Part shown: piece after piece, positions 35,331-44,448 of the stretch
How positions within the stretch are numbered: the stretch's first letter is position 1
How the letters are laid out: every line of letters begins with the position of its first letter
Assembly (NCBI RefSeq): GCF_010435965.1
Contig: NZ_JAAGAA010000003.1
Span: forward strand, 186,001 to 250,000
Source of the DNA: Crenobacter caeni
Lineage (GTDB): Bacteria; Pseudomonadota; Gammaproteobacteria; Burkholderiales; Chromobacteriaceae
Reading direction: 5' to 3'
Length of the DNA stretch: 64,000 nt
Translations under genes and position numbers: made by a program
The notes under the pieces: generated by a model
What the model was told of the DNA's origin: nothing
The model's database searches: none
What the model saw: the letters and a program-made list of their open reading frames with translations, nothing else

Positions 35331-36476
35331 ATGTTTTCCGAGCGCATCCAACGCCTGTCCGGTTCGCTGATCCGCGAGATCCTCGCCGCCGCCCAGCGTC
35401 CCGAAGTCATCTCCTTTGCCGGCGGCCTGCCGGCGTCGCAGTGCCTGCCCGAGCTCGACCTGGGCAGTGTGCCGCAGTCGCTCGCGCAGTACGGCACCAC
35501 CGAGGGCGAACCCGAACTGCGCGAGGCGATCGCGCGCGAGGCAAACCGGATGGGGATCGCGTGCAGCGCCGACCAGGTGCTGGTGCTCTCCGGCTCGCAG
35601 CAGGCGCTCGACCTGGCCGCCAAGCTGTTCGTCGACCCGGGTACGCCGGTGCTGACCGAGGGGCCGACCTACCTTGCCGCGCTGCAGGTGCTCAAGCTGT
35701 TTGGCGCCGAGATCCATGCGGTGCCGCAGCACGCCGACGGCTCGCTGGACGCGGGTGAGTTCGGCGCGGCGATCGACCGTGTGCGCCCGGCGTTCAGCTA
35801 CCTGATCCCCAGTTTCCAGAACCCGTCCGGCGCCTGCTACGACGAGGCCAACCGCAAGCGCCTGGCCGAGGTGCTCGACACCGCCGGCGTGCCGGTGTTC
35901 GAGGACGACCCCTACCGTGCGCTCTCCTACGACGGCGAAGCGCCGGCGCCTTTGGTGTCCCACCTGAAGAAGGTGTCGTTCATCTACGCCGGCTCGTTCT
36001 CGAAGACGCTGGTGCCCGGCTTGCGCGAAGGCTACCTGATCGCGTCGCCCGACCTCTACCCTTACCTCGTCAAGCTCAAGCAGGCGGCCGACCTGCATAC
36101 CAACCGCATCGGCCAGTGGTACGTCGCGCGCGCGCTGAACGATCCGGGTTACGCCGCGCATATCGACAAGCTGCGCGCGACCTACCGTGCCGGCCGCGAC
36201 GCGATGCAGGACGCGCTCGCGCGCCACTTTGCCGACCTGGCCGACTGGCAGCTGCCCAAGGGCGGCCTCTTTTTCTGGCTGACGCTGAAGACGCCGCAGG
36301 ACACCCGCAAGCTGTTGCCGCGGGCGCTCGAGCACAACGTCGCCTTCATGCCGGGTGAGCCGTTCTACCCGAACCCGGAAGACGGCATCGGCCACTTGCG
36401 CCTGAACTTCAGCCACACCGCACCCGAACGAATCGAAGAGGGCATCGCGCGGCTCGCCGCGCTGGTCCGCGGCTAG
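35331..36476 (+). CDS. PLP-dependent aminotransferase, MocR/LysN-like class I
   Basis: A 381-aa fold-type I aminotransferase. Signatures are VISFAGGLPASQCLP at the start, YGTTEGEPELREAIA, SGSQQALDLAAKLFVDPG, FQNPSGACYDEANRK, the Asp/Tyr of FEDDPYRALSY and the PLP lysine in YAGSFSKTLVPGLREGY (seen as GSFSKTLVPGLR). This subgroup includes 2-aminoadipate, kynurenine and aromatic or branched-chain aminotransferases; the substrate is not certain. The ATG at 35331 follows AAGAGG. Divergent MarR control is likely. Confidence 0.88.
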   Translation: MFSERIQRLSGSLIREILAAAQRPEVISFAGGLPASQCLPELDLGSVPQSLAQYGTTEGEPELREAIAREANRMGIACSADQVLVLSGSQQALDLAAKLFVDPGTPVLTEGPTYLAALQVLKLFGAEIHAVPQHADGSLDAGEFGAAIDRVRPAFSYLIPSFQNPSGACYDEANRKRLAEVLDTAGVPVFEDDPYRALSYDGEAPAPLVSHLKKVSFIYAGSFSKTLVPGLREGYLIASPDLYPYLVKLKQAADLHTNRIGQWYVARALNDPGYAAHIDKLRATYRAGRDAMQDALARHFADLADWQLPKGGLFFWLTLKTPQDTRKLLPRALEHNVAFMPGEPFYPNPEDGIGHLRLNFSHTAPERIEEGIARLAALVRG

Positions 36477-36510
36477 ACTGCCGCGAACCCGCGCGGGCGG
36501 GAGCCTTGCC

Positions 36511-38529
36511 TTAGCCGCCGACGGCCACCTCGCTGCTGCCGGCGCGCACGGTCACCGTCTTGCGGCTGGCGGTGGCCGGTTGCGCCGGGGCGACCCCACC
36601 CGATAGCGGCTTGACCTTGCGGAACTCGCAGCTGAGTTTGGCCGAGTCGAGGGTGACCAGCGCGTAGCCCTGCGCGTCGGTGTCCGCGTGGCGCAGCCAG
36701 GGGTTGAACTGCCTGAGCGTGCCGTTGAAGGTGTTGAGCGTCTGCCCGCTGCTGTCGGTCTGGTAGATCAGTGGCTTGAGCGAGGCGAACTGCGGGTCTT
36801 CATCGACGACCGCCTTGAAGTAGCTGAACAGCGAGTTGCTGGACACGCCGGCGGTGACCAGGTCGACCATCACCGGCGCCGGGTTCGCCGCGTCGTAGTC
36901 GGCCATGACCGGCCCCGCGAAGAAGGCGTGGATGTCGCCGGTCAGCGCGACCACGTTGCCGATGTTGTTCGCCTGCAAATGGGCGAGCAGCGCCTTGCGC
37001 TCGGCGTTGTAGCCATCCCACTGGTCGGCGTTGAGCAGGAAGGTCTGCAGGAACGCCTGGTACGGCGTGACGCCGGCCTGCAGGCTTCCGGTCAACTGGG
37101 CACGGGTGGCGGCGTCGGTGATGCCGAACCCTTGCAGGGCGGCATCGACCTTAGTAAGTGCCAGTGTGCCCTTGGGGCCGGCTGTCTTGAGGTCGGCGTA
37201 GAGTGCCGTTTGTAGCGCGGTCAGCGCGGCCTGGCTTTTGAGCGCGTCGGGCACCTGCGGGTTGGCGGCGAAGGCCTGCAAGGCGAGGCCGGTCACCACG
37301 GCGACGCCGTCGACCTGCATCCTCAGCAGCGACACTTCGTTGCCCCACAGCTTCCAGGTGGTGTCCGCCGCCTTCATCCTGTCCTGCCACCACGCGCGCT
37401 GGGCGTTGCCGAGCACGGAGACCGGTGTCAGCGGGTTCAGCCCTTGCCTTGCAGCTTCCTGCATCTTCAGCGCCTCGGCGCCGGCAAGCACCGTCTGCGG
37501 GACGAAATAGCGCGAGCCGACCTCGCCCTTGGCGGCCGCCTCGGGGATCACGTGGTCGGCGCGGTACAGGCGCTGGTCGGTCATCACCAGGCTTGCCAGC
37601 TTGCCGAAGCGGAAGTCGCGGTAGATGCGGATATTGTCGAAGGCGGGGCTGGCCGCGTCGAAGTTGACGTCGGCCGGCATGTATTCGAACCAGGCCTGAT
37701 TCGCGTTGCGCCGCCTTTGCGTCTGGCGGCGGCCCTCGTCGGCCAGTGCGTAGGTCTGGCTGTCCTGCCAGCAGTCGTCAGAGAACTCGTGGTCGTCCCA
37801 CACCGCGATCATCGGGCAGCGGGCGTGCAGGGCCTGGATGCGCGGATCCGAGCGGTAGGTCTGGTAGAGGGTGCGGTAGTCGGCGAGCGTGGTCGCGTAG
37901 CGGGCGCCGTCCTCGCGCTGCGTGCCGTCCGGCAGCGTGATCTTGCCGTGCGCGGCTTCGACCTTGCCCGTTTGAAAGCCGGCGCCGACCGTCTCGTAGA
38001 TGTAGTCGCCCAGATGGACGATAAAGTCGAGCTCTTCCTTGGCCAGCTCTTCGAAGGCGGCCCAGTGGTTGACACTCCAGTCCTGGCAGGACAGGAAGGC
38101 AAACTTAAGCTGGGCGGGGGAGGCGTCTGCCGCCGGCGCGGTGCGGGTCCGCCCGGTCGGGCTGGTGCGGTTGCCCGCGACGAAGCGGTAGAAGTAGGTG
38201 GTGGCCGGCGCGAGGCCCTGCACCTTGTGGCGCACGGTGTAGTCCCACTGCGGCAGCGCGTCGATGGGGGTGGAAACCAGCAGCCTGGAAAAGTCCTCGC
38301 GGTCGGAGAACTGCAGGGTCAGCTTCGCCGGCAGCCCGTCGCGCCGGCTGGCGCGTGTCCACAGCATCACGCTGTCCGGCCGCGGGTCGCCTGAGGCGAC
38401 GCCCTGCGCAAAATCGACCGGCTTGCCGTCATCCGCCGTGCCGCCGCCTCCCAGGCAGCCGCCCAACATCATGGAGGCGGTCGATACGCCGACAAAGCCG
38501 CCCAGCCTTAGAAAACCCCTGCGATCCAT
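36511..38529 (-). CDS. PhoD-like alkaline phosphatase, Tat-exported
   Basis: A 672-aa phosphodiesterase/alkaline phosphatase of the PhoD family. The N-terminus has a twin-arginine signal (DRRGFLRLGG) and a lipobox-like MLGGC, so a Tat lipoprotein is possible. A fibronectin-like PhoD N domain (FAQGVASGDPRPDSVMLWTR) is followed by the metallophosphatase domain with FLSCQDW, FIVHLGDYIYE, IAVWDDHEFSDD and VALTGDIHAFF. It is about 150 residues longer than Bacillus PhoD, mainly by inserts around 395-485. No convincing Pho box was found upstream. A TGTTCTAT/ATAGAACA inverted repeat with a 33-base gap overlaps the start. Confidence 0.88.
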   Translation of the reverse strand: MDRRGFLRLGGFVGVSTASMMLGGCLGGGGTADDGKPVDFAQGVASGDPRPDSVMLWTRASRRDGLPAKLTLQFSDREDFSRLLVSTPIDALPQWDYTVRHKVQGLAPATTYFYRFVAGNRTSPTGRTRTAPAADASPAQLKFAFLSCQDWSVNHWAAFEELAKEELDFIVHLGDYIYETVGAGFQTGKVEAAHGKITLPDGTQREDGARYATTLADYRTLYQTYRSDPRIQALHARCPMIAVWDDHEFSDDCWQDSQTYALADEGRRQTQRRRNANQAWFEYMPADVNFDAASPAFDNIRIYRDFRFGKLASLVMTDQRLYRADHVIPEAAAKGEVGSRYFVPQTVLAGAEALKMQEAARQGLNPLTPVSVLGNAQRAWWQDRMKAADTTWKLWGNEVSLLRMQVDGVAVVTGLALQAFAANPQVPDALKSQAALTALQTALYADLKTAGPKGTLALTKVDAALQGFGITDAATRAQLTGSLQAGVTPYQAFLQTFLLNADQWDGYNAERKALLAHLQANNIGNVVALTGDIHAFFAGPVMADYDAANPAPVMVDLVTAGVSSNSLFSYFKAVVDEDPQFASLKPLIYQTDSSGQTLNTFNGTLRQFNPWLRHADTDAQGYALVTLDSAKLSCEFRKVKPLSGGVAPAQPATASRKTVTVRAGSSEVAVGG

Positions 38530-38613
38530 GTTCTATCCTCGTGGTGATTGTTGTTGTCACCCGATTAGCATAGAACATTCATGTTAAGTGAATTTTACCG
38601 GCGCCGTACCGCG

Positions 38614-39543
38614 CTAGGGGCTGGCTTCCAGCATGGTCACGCCGGGCAGGCCGCAGCGGAATACCGCCTGTTGCAGCACCGCGATCGCCTTCTTGCGGAA
38701 GAACTGGCGCCGTGCGACCAAGAGCACGCGGCGGGTCGGCGCAGGCGGCGTGAAGGGGATGATGGAGAGCAGGCCCTCGTCGGCGGGGGAGACCGAGGTG
38801 GCCGGCAACACGGTGACGCCCATGCCGCTGGCGACCATGTGACGGATCGTGTTGAGCGAGCTGCCCTGCAGCATGCCGGCGAGGCCGTTGCCCTGTCCCT
38901 GGCGGGCCGCCAGTTCGCTGCAGCTTTGCAGTACCTGGTCGCGGAAGCAGTTGCCCTGGGTGAGCAGCAGCACGCTTTCGTGCGACAGCGCGTCCGAGTC
39001 GATGCTGTCGCGCTTCTCCCAGAGGTGCCCCTTGGGGGTGGCGACCACGAAGGGTTCGTCGTACAGCGGCCACGCCTGCGTGCCGGGCTCGTCGAACGGG
39101 TCGGCAACGATGATGGCGTCGACCTCGCCGCGCTTGAGCATCTCGGACAGCCGCGCGGTGTAGTTCTCTTCGAGGATCAGCGGCATGTCGGGCGCGAGGA
39201 TGCGCAGCGCCGGGATCAGCCGCGGCAAGAGGTAGGGGCTGATCGTGAAGATGACCCCGAGGCGCAAAGGCCCGGACAGCTCGTTCTGGTGCTCGCCGGC
39301 CAGGTGCTTGATGGTGTCGACCTCCTCGAGCACGCGACGCGCCTGGTCGACGATGCGCTCGCCGATCTCGGTGACGGCGACCTCGGGGCCGCCGCGCTCG
39401 AACAGGGTGACGGAGAGCTCGTCTTCGAGTTTCTTGATTGCGATCGACAGCGTGGGCTGGCTGACGAAGCAGGACTGGGCGGCTCGGCCGAAATGGCGCT
39501 CGCGCGCGACGGCCACGATATAGCGAAGTTCGGTCAGCGTCAT
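38614..39543 (-). CDS. oxyR: Hydrogen peroxide sensor OxyR (LysR family)
   Basis: A 309-aa LysR regulator. The HTH is FGRAAQSCFVSQPTLSIAIKKLE (seen as AAQSCFVSQPTLSIAIKKL). The peroxide-sensing cysteines are conserved in GNCFRDQVLQSC, with the spacing of E. coli Cys199/Cys208, and further OxyR signatures include LILEENYTARL. It follows the minC-minD-minE genes on the same strand, an order typical of Neisseria. It probably controls catalase and related genes elsewhere. Confidence 0.93.
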   Translation of the reverse strand: MTLTELRYIVAVARERHFGRAAQSCFVSQPTLSIAIKKLEDELSVTLFERGGPEVAVTEIGERIVDQARRVLEEVDTIKHLAGEHQNELSGPLRLGVIFTISPYLLPRLIPALRILAPDMPLILEENYTARLSEMLKRGEVDAIIVADPFDEPGTQAWPLYDEPFVVATPKGHLWEKRDSIDSDALSHESVLLLTQGNCFRDQVLQSCSELAARQGQGNGLAGMLQGSSLNTIRHMVASGMGVTVLPATSVSPADEGLLSIIPFTPPAPTRRVLLVARRQFFRKKAIAVLQQAVFRCGLPGVTMLEASP

Positions 39544-39607
39544 GATGCGTAGCCGGCCCGTGGCGGGCCGGAAGGTCGGCCGCCGGCCATGGGGCCGGCG
39601 CCTGGGG

Positions 39608-39868
39608 CTAGCGGTTCTGCTCGGGCAGCACGATGTTCACTTCGAGGACCTCGAAGTTGTCCTGGCGCTCGAGCTGGACCTTGATGTCGTCCTGGTTGAC
39701 GGCGACGTATTTGGAGATGACTTCCATCAGCTCGCGCTGCAGCGCGGGTAGGTAGTCGGGCGTGCCGTTACGGCCGCCGCGCTCGTGGGCGAGGATGATC
39801 TGCAGGCGTTCGCGGGCGATGGACGCCGACTTCTGGCGCTTGCCGAAAATCATATCGATCAGGGACAT
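39608..39868 (-). CDS. minE: Cell division topological specificity factor MinE
   Basis: An 86-aa protein. The N-terminal membrane-binding and anti-MinCD segment ([29 protein letters not shown], seen as [13 protein letters not shown]) precedes the topological domain ([20 protein letters not shown]). It is 2 bp after minD and forms the oscillator with it. Confidence 0.96.
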   Translation of the reverse strand: MSLIDMIFGKRQKSASIARERLQIILAHERGGRNGTPDYLPALQRELMEVISKYVAVNQDDIKVQLERQDNFEVLEVNIVLPEQNR

Positions 39869-39870
39869 GT

Positions 39871-40683
39871 TCAGCTCCCGAACAGGCGTTTGAGCAGGCT
39901 GACCTTGGGAGCCTCCAGGAAACGCATCGGTTTGTCTTCGCCGAGGAAGCGGGCGACGATGTCCTCGTACGCCTCGGCCGCGTCGGAGCCCTTCATGTGG
40001 ATCGCCGGCGTGCCGGAGTTGGACGCCTGCAGGATCGCCTGCGATTCCGGAACCACGCCGATCAGCTTGACGCGCAGGATCTCCTTGACGTCGTCGACCG
40101 ACAGCATCTCGCCCTTGTCGACGCGGGCAGGCGAGTAGCGGGTGATCAGGAGGTGCTCCTTGACCGGCTCCTTGCCCTCGATGGCTCGGCGCGACTTGGA
40201 CGACAGGATGCCGAGGATGCGGTCGGAGTCGCGCACCGAGGAGACTTCCGGGTTGGTGACGATCAGCGCCTCGTCGGCGAAGTAGAGCGCCATCAGCGCG
40301 CCGCGCTCGATGCCGGCCGGCGAGTCGCACACGATGTACTCGAAGCCCATGCCGTCCAGTTCGTTCAGCACGCGCTCGACGCCGTCTTCGGACAGCGCGT
40401 CCTTGTCGCGGGTCTGCGACGCCGGCAGCACGTACAGGTTATCGCAGTGCTTGTCCTTGATCAGCGCCTGGTTCAGCGTCGCCTCGTTGTTGACGACGTT
40501 GATCAGGTCGTACACGACCCGGCGCTCGCAGCCCATGATCAGGTCAAGGTTGCGCAGGCCGACGTCGAAGTCGATCACGGCGGTCTTGTGGCCGCGCAGT
40601 GCGAGGCCGGAAGCGAAACTGGCGCTGGTGGTGGTCTTGCCGACACCGCCTTTGCCCGAGGTCACCACGATAATCTTTGCCAC
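39871..40683 (-). CDS. minD: Septum site-determining ATPase MinD
   Basis: A 270-aa ParA/MinD ATPase. The deviant Walker A is [14 protein letters not shown]. Switch regions [14 protein letters not shown] and [12 protein letters not shown] are present. The C-terminal amphipathic membrane-targeting helix is recognisable ([12 protein letters not shown]). The start is GTG with AGGAA 8 bases upstream. Confidence 0.97.
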   Translation of the reverse strand: MAKIIVVTSGKGGVGKTTTSASFASGLALRGHKTAVIDFDVGLRNLDLIMGCERRVVYDLINVVNNEATLNQALIKDKHCDNLYVLPASQTRDKDALSEDGVERVLNELDGMGFEYIVCDSPAGIERGALMALYFADEALIVTNPEVSSVRDSDRILGILSSKSRRAIEGKEPVKEHLLITRYSPARVDKGEMLSVDDVKEILRVKLIGVVPESQAILQASNSGTPAIHMKGSDAAEAYEDIVARFLGEDKPMRFLEAPKVSLLKRLFGS

Positions 40684-40710
40684 GTTCGTATTCCTGTAGG
40701 AGGTTCGCGG

Positions 40711-41427
40711 TCAGCCGCCTAGCGCGGCGATGACCAGCTTGTCGTTTTCGAGATAAACCTGCGCGCGCTGCCCCTGGATCGCCGCGGGCAACGACTGTTC
40801 GATGGTGCGGTAGACGCCGGCGATCGAGACCAGCTCGGCCTCCATCGCCTGCACGAAGATGCGTGCATCCTGGTTGCCGCGCGCGCCGGCCAGCGCGCGG
40901 CCGCGCAGCGGCGCGTAAACGTGGATATTGCCGTCGGCGATCACCTCGGCGCCTGCGCTGACCATGGCCAGCACGACAAGGTCGGTGCCCCTGGCGTAGA
41001 TCTGCTGGCCGGCGCGCACCGGCTTGTCGATGACCATGCCGACGCTGGGTGCCGCCGGCAGGGCGGGCGCGGCCAGCTCGGCGGGCGGCGCCTGTACGGC
41101 TGCGCGTGTCGTGGCGCTGCCGGCGCCGGCGAAACCGAGCCCGTGCGCGCGCGCAAGTTCGCCGTACGCGCCGTTGTCGTGGCGCAGGGCGACGACGCGC
41201 ACGCCGCGCGCGCGGCTCTTGGCGAGCAGGGCGTCAAGGTCGAGTGCGGCGGGGTCGGGCAGGCCGTTCAGGTCGAGGACGAAGGCTTCGTCGCCGTCGG
41301 CGAAACGGTTGCCGAAGCGTTCGCCCAGCGCGCGTTCGAAGGCGTCAAGATCGCTGTTGTGCAGCATCAGCGCCAGCAGGTCGAGGCTGGCCGATTTGAT
41401 TTCAAAAGGGGACGCCGCAGGGTTCAT
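40711..41427 (-). CDS. minC: Septum formation inhibitor MinC
   Basis: A 238-aa FtsZ inhibitor. The N-domain (1 to about 105) is followed by an Ala/Pro linker. The C-terminal beta-helix carries the family motifs PVRAGQQIYARGTDLVVLAMVSAGAEVIADGNIHVYAPLRGRALAGARG (seen as VRAGQQIYA, GAEVIADGNIHVYAPLRG and ALAGARGN). It is the first gene of minCDE-oxyR. Confidence 0.96.
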   Translation of the reverse strand: MNPAASPFEIKSASLDLLALMLHNSDLDAFERALGERFGNRFADGDEAFVLDLNGLPDPAALDLDALLAKSRARGVRVVALRHDNGAYGELARAHGLGFAGAGSATTRAAVQAPPAELAAPALPAAPSVGMVIDKPVRAGQQIYARGTDLVVLAMVSAGAEVIADGNIHVYAPLRGRALAGARGNQDARIFVQAMEAELVSIAGVYRTIEQSLPAAIQGQRAQVYLENDKLVIAALGG

Positions 41428-41596
41428 TCGGGGGGCCGCCGTATAGCGTAATTCAATTGACCGAGTGTAATTGTTTGCCGGGTGGCTTTCAATGCAGGAA
41501 CGGCCAGCCCTACCGCATCTGGCACTGTTGGCAATAGTCGACTGTGGCGTAAATGCCGCGCGGCACGATGAATCTTTATGCTTATACATTAACGGG

Positions 41597-41625
41597 TTGA
41601 CGCTAGGGGAACGTCTCACTAACAT
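41597..41625 (+). promoter_or_regulatory. Sigma-70 promoter of the phasin gene
   Basis: TTGACG (41597-41602) and TAACAT (41620-41625) are 17 bp apart, about 90 bp before the phasin ATG. Confidence 0.65.
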
Positions 41626-41715
41626 TTGGTTTGTGCAGTGCAGCAAAGAAGCGTTGGCTGCCGACACGCCCACATATCCGTACGTATCGCGCAGTTTTCG
41701 AAAAAGGAGTCTCCG

Positions 41716-42285
41716 ATGTTCACCCAACAGCAAGATTTTGCCGCACTCGGCCAGGCCAACCTCGACAAGGCGCTGCGCCTGTCGACCATCGTGCTGGCCG
41801 GCGCCGAGCGCATGACCAACCTGCAGCTGGAACTGTCGCGCAAGCTGCTCGCCGACAACGCGCAGGCCGTGAAGTCCCTGTCCGAGATCAAGGACCCGAA
41901 GGCGCTGGCCGAATTCCAGGCCGCCCAGGCGCAGCCGTCGATCGATCAGGGCTTGGCCGCCGCGCGCAGCCTGTACGACGCGTGCGTCGAAACCCAGAAC
42001 GAACTGGTGTCCTTCTTTGAAGAGCAGATGGCCGAGTCGAACAAGACGGTGATGGCGTCGCTGGACAAGCTGGGCAAGAACGCGCCGGCCGGCTCCGACG
42101 TCGCGGTCAACGCGTTGAAGACCCTGCTGTCGACCACCAACGCCGCGATCGACAACGTCTCCAAGACCGCCAAGAAAATGGGCTCCGAGTTCGCCGAGGC
42201 GAGCGTCAACGCCGCGACCAACGCCGCCAAGAACACCGGCGCCGCTGTGAGCCGTACCGCCAAGAAAGCGTCGCCGGCTGCCTGA
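41716..42285 (+). CDS. Phasin family protein (PHA granule-associated)
   Basis: A 189-aa amphipathic helical protein of the betaproteobacterial phasin family (TIGR01841 type). It has AALGQANLDKALRLSTIVLAGAERMTNLQLELSR (seen as LSTIVLAGAERMTNLQLEL) and an Ala/Lys-rich C-terminal tail. Phasins coat polyhydroxyalkanoate granules. GGAG lies 8 bases before the ATG, and it has its own promoter and terminator. PHA synthase genes are not in the window. Codon use is strongly biased, as expected for an abundant protein. Confidence 0.9.
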   Translation: MFTQQQDFAALGQANLDKALRLSTIVLAGAERMTNLQLELSRKLLADNAQAVKSLSEIKDPKALAEFQAAQAQPSIDQGLAAARSLYDACVETQNELVSFFEEQMAESNKTVMASLDKLGKNAPAGSDVAVNALKTLLSTTNAAIDNVSKTAKKMGSEFAEASVNAATNAAKNTGAAVSRTAKKASPAA

Positions 42286-42306
42286 TCACAGCTCTGAACT
42301 GCACGC

Positions 42307-42330
42307 AAGGCGCCCCGCGGGGCGCCTTTT
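42307..42330 (+). terminator. Rho-independent terminator after the phasin gene
   Basis: A long palindrome (AAGGCGCCCC/GGGGCGCCTT) is followed by TTTT. The convergent hypothetical gene ends 2 bp further on. Confidence 0.85.
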
Positions 42331-42331
42331 C

Positions 42332-42961
42332 TCATGGGGCAGGCTGTTCGAGCAGGTGCTGCCAGGCGCTGCGCAGCGCGAGCACATGGTTGAGCCATCG
42401 TGCCAGCGCCTGCGCGAAATGCGGGTGGCCGGCGGGGGGGAAGGCGGGTGTGGTGGTGGTCAGCGCCGGGTGGCAGGCGAGGTAGCGGCCGGCCAGCTCG
42501 TCCAGCCGAGCCAGCAGTTGCTGCTGACGGCGCAGCCATTCGGTTGTGTCGGGTAGCGCTTCGTGCAGCAAGCCCAGGTGTTGCGCGTAACGCAGCGCCT
42601 CCACGCACTGCCAGCTGAAGGTCGCGCTGCCTGCCGGGCCGCAGTCAAGCCAGGCACCGGGCAGGGGCGCGAGCGCGTCGGCGACGGCGCAGGCCTCGTC
42701 TGCTGCACCGCCGGCGTAGACGGCAAAGCCCAGCCGTTCGCCTGCGGGCAGCCAGTGTGCGGCGAGGTCTGCGTAGCGGCCGCCGTGAAAGGCGGCGAGC
42801 GCCTGCGCGGCTTGCGGCGTGGGCGCGGACAGGTCGAGCTGCCAGCGCCCGCAGACGAGTGCGTCTGGGCCGTCGCGGCGCGTCAGCGCGTGCCCCGCCG
42901 CCGCCAGTCTTGTGCAGACTGCCGTCAGGGTTGCGCCCGTACCGTATGCCTCGATGTCCAC
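42332..42961 (-). CDS. Hypothetical protein with a Rossmann-like N-terminus
   Basis: A 209-aa protein I cannot assign. The N-terminus (IEAYGTGATLTAVCTRLAAAG) looks like a dinucleotide-binding beta-alpha-beta turn. The middle GAWLDCGPAGSATFSW and the helical C-terminal half resemble the layout of 6-phosphogluconate-dehydrogenase-like proteins, but in reduced form and without recognisable catalytic residues. It starts with GTG. It is convergent with the phasin gene and lies beside ppa on the same strand, with an own terminator of ppa in between. Confidence 0.6.
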   Translation of the reverse strand: MDIEAYGTGATLTAVCTRLAAAGHALTRRDGPDALVCGRWQLDLSAPTPQAAQALAAFHGGRYADLAAHWLPAGERLGFAVYAGGAADEACAVADALAPLPGAWLDCGPAGSATFSWQCVEALRYAQHLGLLHEALPDTTEWLRRQQQLLARLDELAGRYLACHPALTTTTPAFPPAGHPHFAQALARWLNHVLALRSAWQHLLEQPAP

Positions 42962-43051
42962 CTGTATCCCGTCTGTTGCGTGCCTCGTGCCTAGCCGATT
43001 GTTTCATGTGCGGCGCACGGGCGCACTAGGGGAAAGCCGCCCGCGCCCAAC

Positions 43052-43078
43052 AAAAAGGCCGCCACAGCGGGCGGCCTT
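43052..43078 (-). terminator. Rho-independent terminator after ppa
   Basis: On the minus strand a 9-bp stem (AAGGCCGCC/GGCGGCCTT, loop of 6) is followed by five T. Confidence 0.85.
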
Positions 43079-43096
43079 CCTGACGCGGCAGCGGGA

Positions 43097-43630
43097 TCAG
43101 CCCTGCTGCTTGTGGCGCTCGATGCCGTCGACCAGTTCGGCCTTGGCGTCTTCCAGCGTGCCCCAGCCCTGCACCTTGACCCACTTGCCCTTTTCCAGGT
43201 CCTTGTAGTGTTCGAAGAAGTGCACCATCTGGTTGCGCAGCAGTTCCGGCAGGTCTTCCAGCTTCTGGATCGCGCTGTACATGGTGCACAGCTTCTCGAC
43301 CGGCACGGCGACCAGCTTGGCGTCGATGCCCGACTCGTCTTCCATCTTGATCATGCCCAGCGCGCGGCAACGCACGACGACGCCCGGCGGCAGCGGGAAC
43401 GGGGTAACCACCAGCACGTCCACCGGGTCTCCGTCCAGCGACAGGGTCTGCGGCACGAAGCCGTAGTTGGCCGGGTAGAACATCGAGGTGCCCATGAAGC
43501 GGTCGACGAAGATCGCGCCGGAGTCCTTGTCCAGTTCGTACTTGATCGGCGCGCCGTTGGCCGAGATCTCGATCACGACGTTGAAGTCGTTCGGCATGTC
43601 CTTGCCGGCGGAAATCGCATTGATGTTCAT
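43097..43630 (-). CDS. ppa: Inorganic pyrophosphatase, family I
   Basis: A 177-aa hexameric-type soluble pyrophosphatase. Active-site signatures are [32 protein letters not shown] and the metal-binding [10 protein letters not shown], with [12 protein letters not shown] near the end. It pulls biosynthetic reactions by hydrolysing pyrophosphate. A minus-strand TATAAT lies about 50 bp upstream of the ATG. Confidence 0.97.
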   Translation of the reverse strand: MNINAISAGKDMPNDFNVVIEISANGAPIKYELDKDSGAIFVDRFMGTSMFYPANYGFVPQTLSLDGDPVDVLVVTPFPLPPGVVVRCRALGMIKMEDESGIDAKLVAVPVEKLCTMYSAIQKLEDLPELLRNQMVHFFEHYKDLEKGKWVKVQGWGTLEDAKAELVDGIERHKQQG

Positions 43631-43678
43631 TGTGTGGTCCTTTTTATGGGTCAGGCACGGGTAAAAATCAGGTGAGCG

Positions 43679-43720
43679 ATTATAGCGCAGCCTCTGGCGC
43701 AGGGTAGGTCGGGGTATAAT
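43679..43720. promoter_or_regulatory. Divergent ppa/coq7 promoter region
   Basis: Two perfect -10 hexamers face away from each other: TATAAT on the minus strand at 43679-43684 (ppa) and on the plus strand at 43715-43720 (coq7). Neither has an obvious -35 at 17 bp. Confidence 0.4.
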
Positions 43721-43753
43721 CATGTCGTTACGATAATGCAACAGGGTTTCAGG

Positions 43754-44374
43754 ATGCTCGACAAGCTGATCATCGAGTTCGACAAGGGCCTGCGCACGCT
43801 GGCCGCACCGGCCATGAGTGGTCGGCCGCACCCGGACGCGCATATCGAGGAGTGCGAGATGAGCGACGCCGAGCGCCGCCACGCGCTCGGCCTGATGCGG
43901 GTCAACCACTGCGGCGAGGTGTGCGCACAGGCGCTCTACCAGGGGCAGGCGCTGACCGCGAGGACCGTGGAGGCGCGCGAGGCGCTGAAGGGCGCGGCGC
44001 AGGAGGAGGTCGAGCACCTGGCGTGGACCGAGGCGCGCATCCGCGAACTGGGCGGCCGCCCCAGCGTGTTCAACCCGCTGTGGTACGCGGGCTCGCTGGC
44101 GATCGGCGTGGGGGCAGGTTTGCTCGGTGACAAGTGGAACCTCGGCTTCCTGGAGGAGACCGAGCACCAGGTCGGTGCGCACCTGGATAGTCACCTGACG
44201 AGCCTGCCGGAGCAGGATGCCAGAAGCCGGGCGATCGTCGAGCAGATGCGCGACGACGAACTGAAGCACGCCGACATGGCGCACGAGATGGGCGCCGCGC
44301 GCCTACCGCTGCCGGTGCGTGCACTGATGAAACTGTCGTCCAAGGTGATGACGGGTGCCAGCTACCGCGTCTGA
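43754..44374 (+). CDS. coq7: Coq7-type 3-demethoxyubiquinol hydroxylase
   Basis: A 206-aa di-iron monooxygenase of ubiquinone synthesis. It carries the ferritin-like carboxylate/His set [42 protein letters not shown] and [15 protein letters not shown]. It replaces the flavin enzyme UbiF of E. coli. ATG 43754 is preferred because ACAGGG lies 8 bases upstream; ATG 43736 in the same frame lacks a site and would leave a very short leader from the nearby -10. Confidence 0.93.
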   Translation: MLDKLIIEFDKGLRTLAAPAMSGRPHPDAHIEECEMSDAERRHALGLMRVNHCGEVCAQALYQGQALTARTVEAREALKGAAQEEVEHLAWTEARIRELGGRPSVFNPLWYAGSLAIGVGAGLLGDKWNLGFLEETEHQVGAHLDSHLTSLPEQDARSRAIVEQMRDDELKHADMAHEMGAARLPLPVRALMKLSSKVMTGASYRV

Positions 44375-44395
44375 GCTGCGTCGCCTCGCTGCGTG

Positions 44396-44430
44396 AAAAA
44401 GGCCGGCCCCGCGCAAGCGGGCCGGCCTTT
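44396..44430. terminator. Bidirectional terminator between coq7 and the CyuA-like gene
   Basis: An 11-bp stem (AAGGCCGGCCC/GGGCCGGCCTT) is flanked by AAAAA on the left and TTT on the right, so it can end both convergent transcripts. Confidence 0.85.
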
Positions 44431-44448
44431 CGTTTGCCTGACGGTGGC

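Noticed and set aside
38530-38613. Pho box upstream of the PhoD-like gene
   Set aside because: No pair of CTGTCAT-like 7-mers at 11-bp spacing was found.
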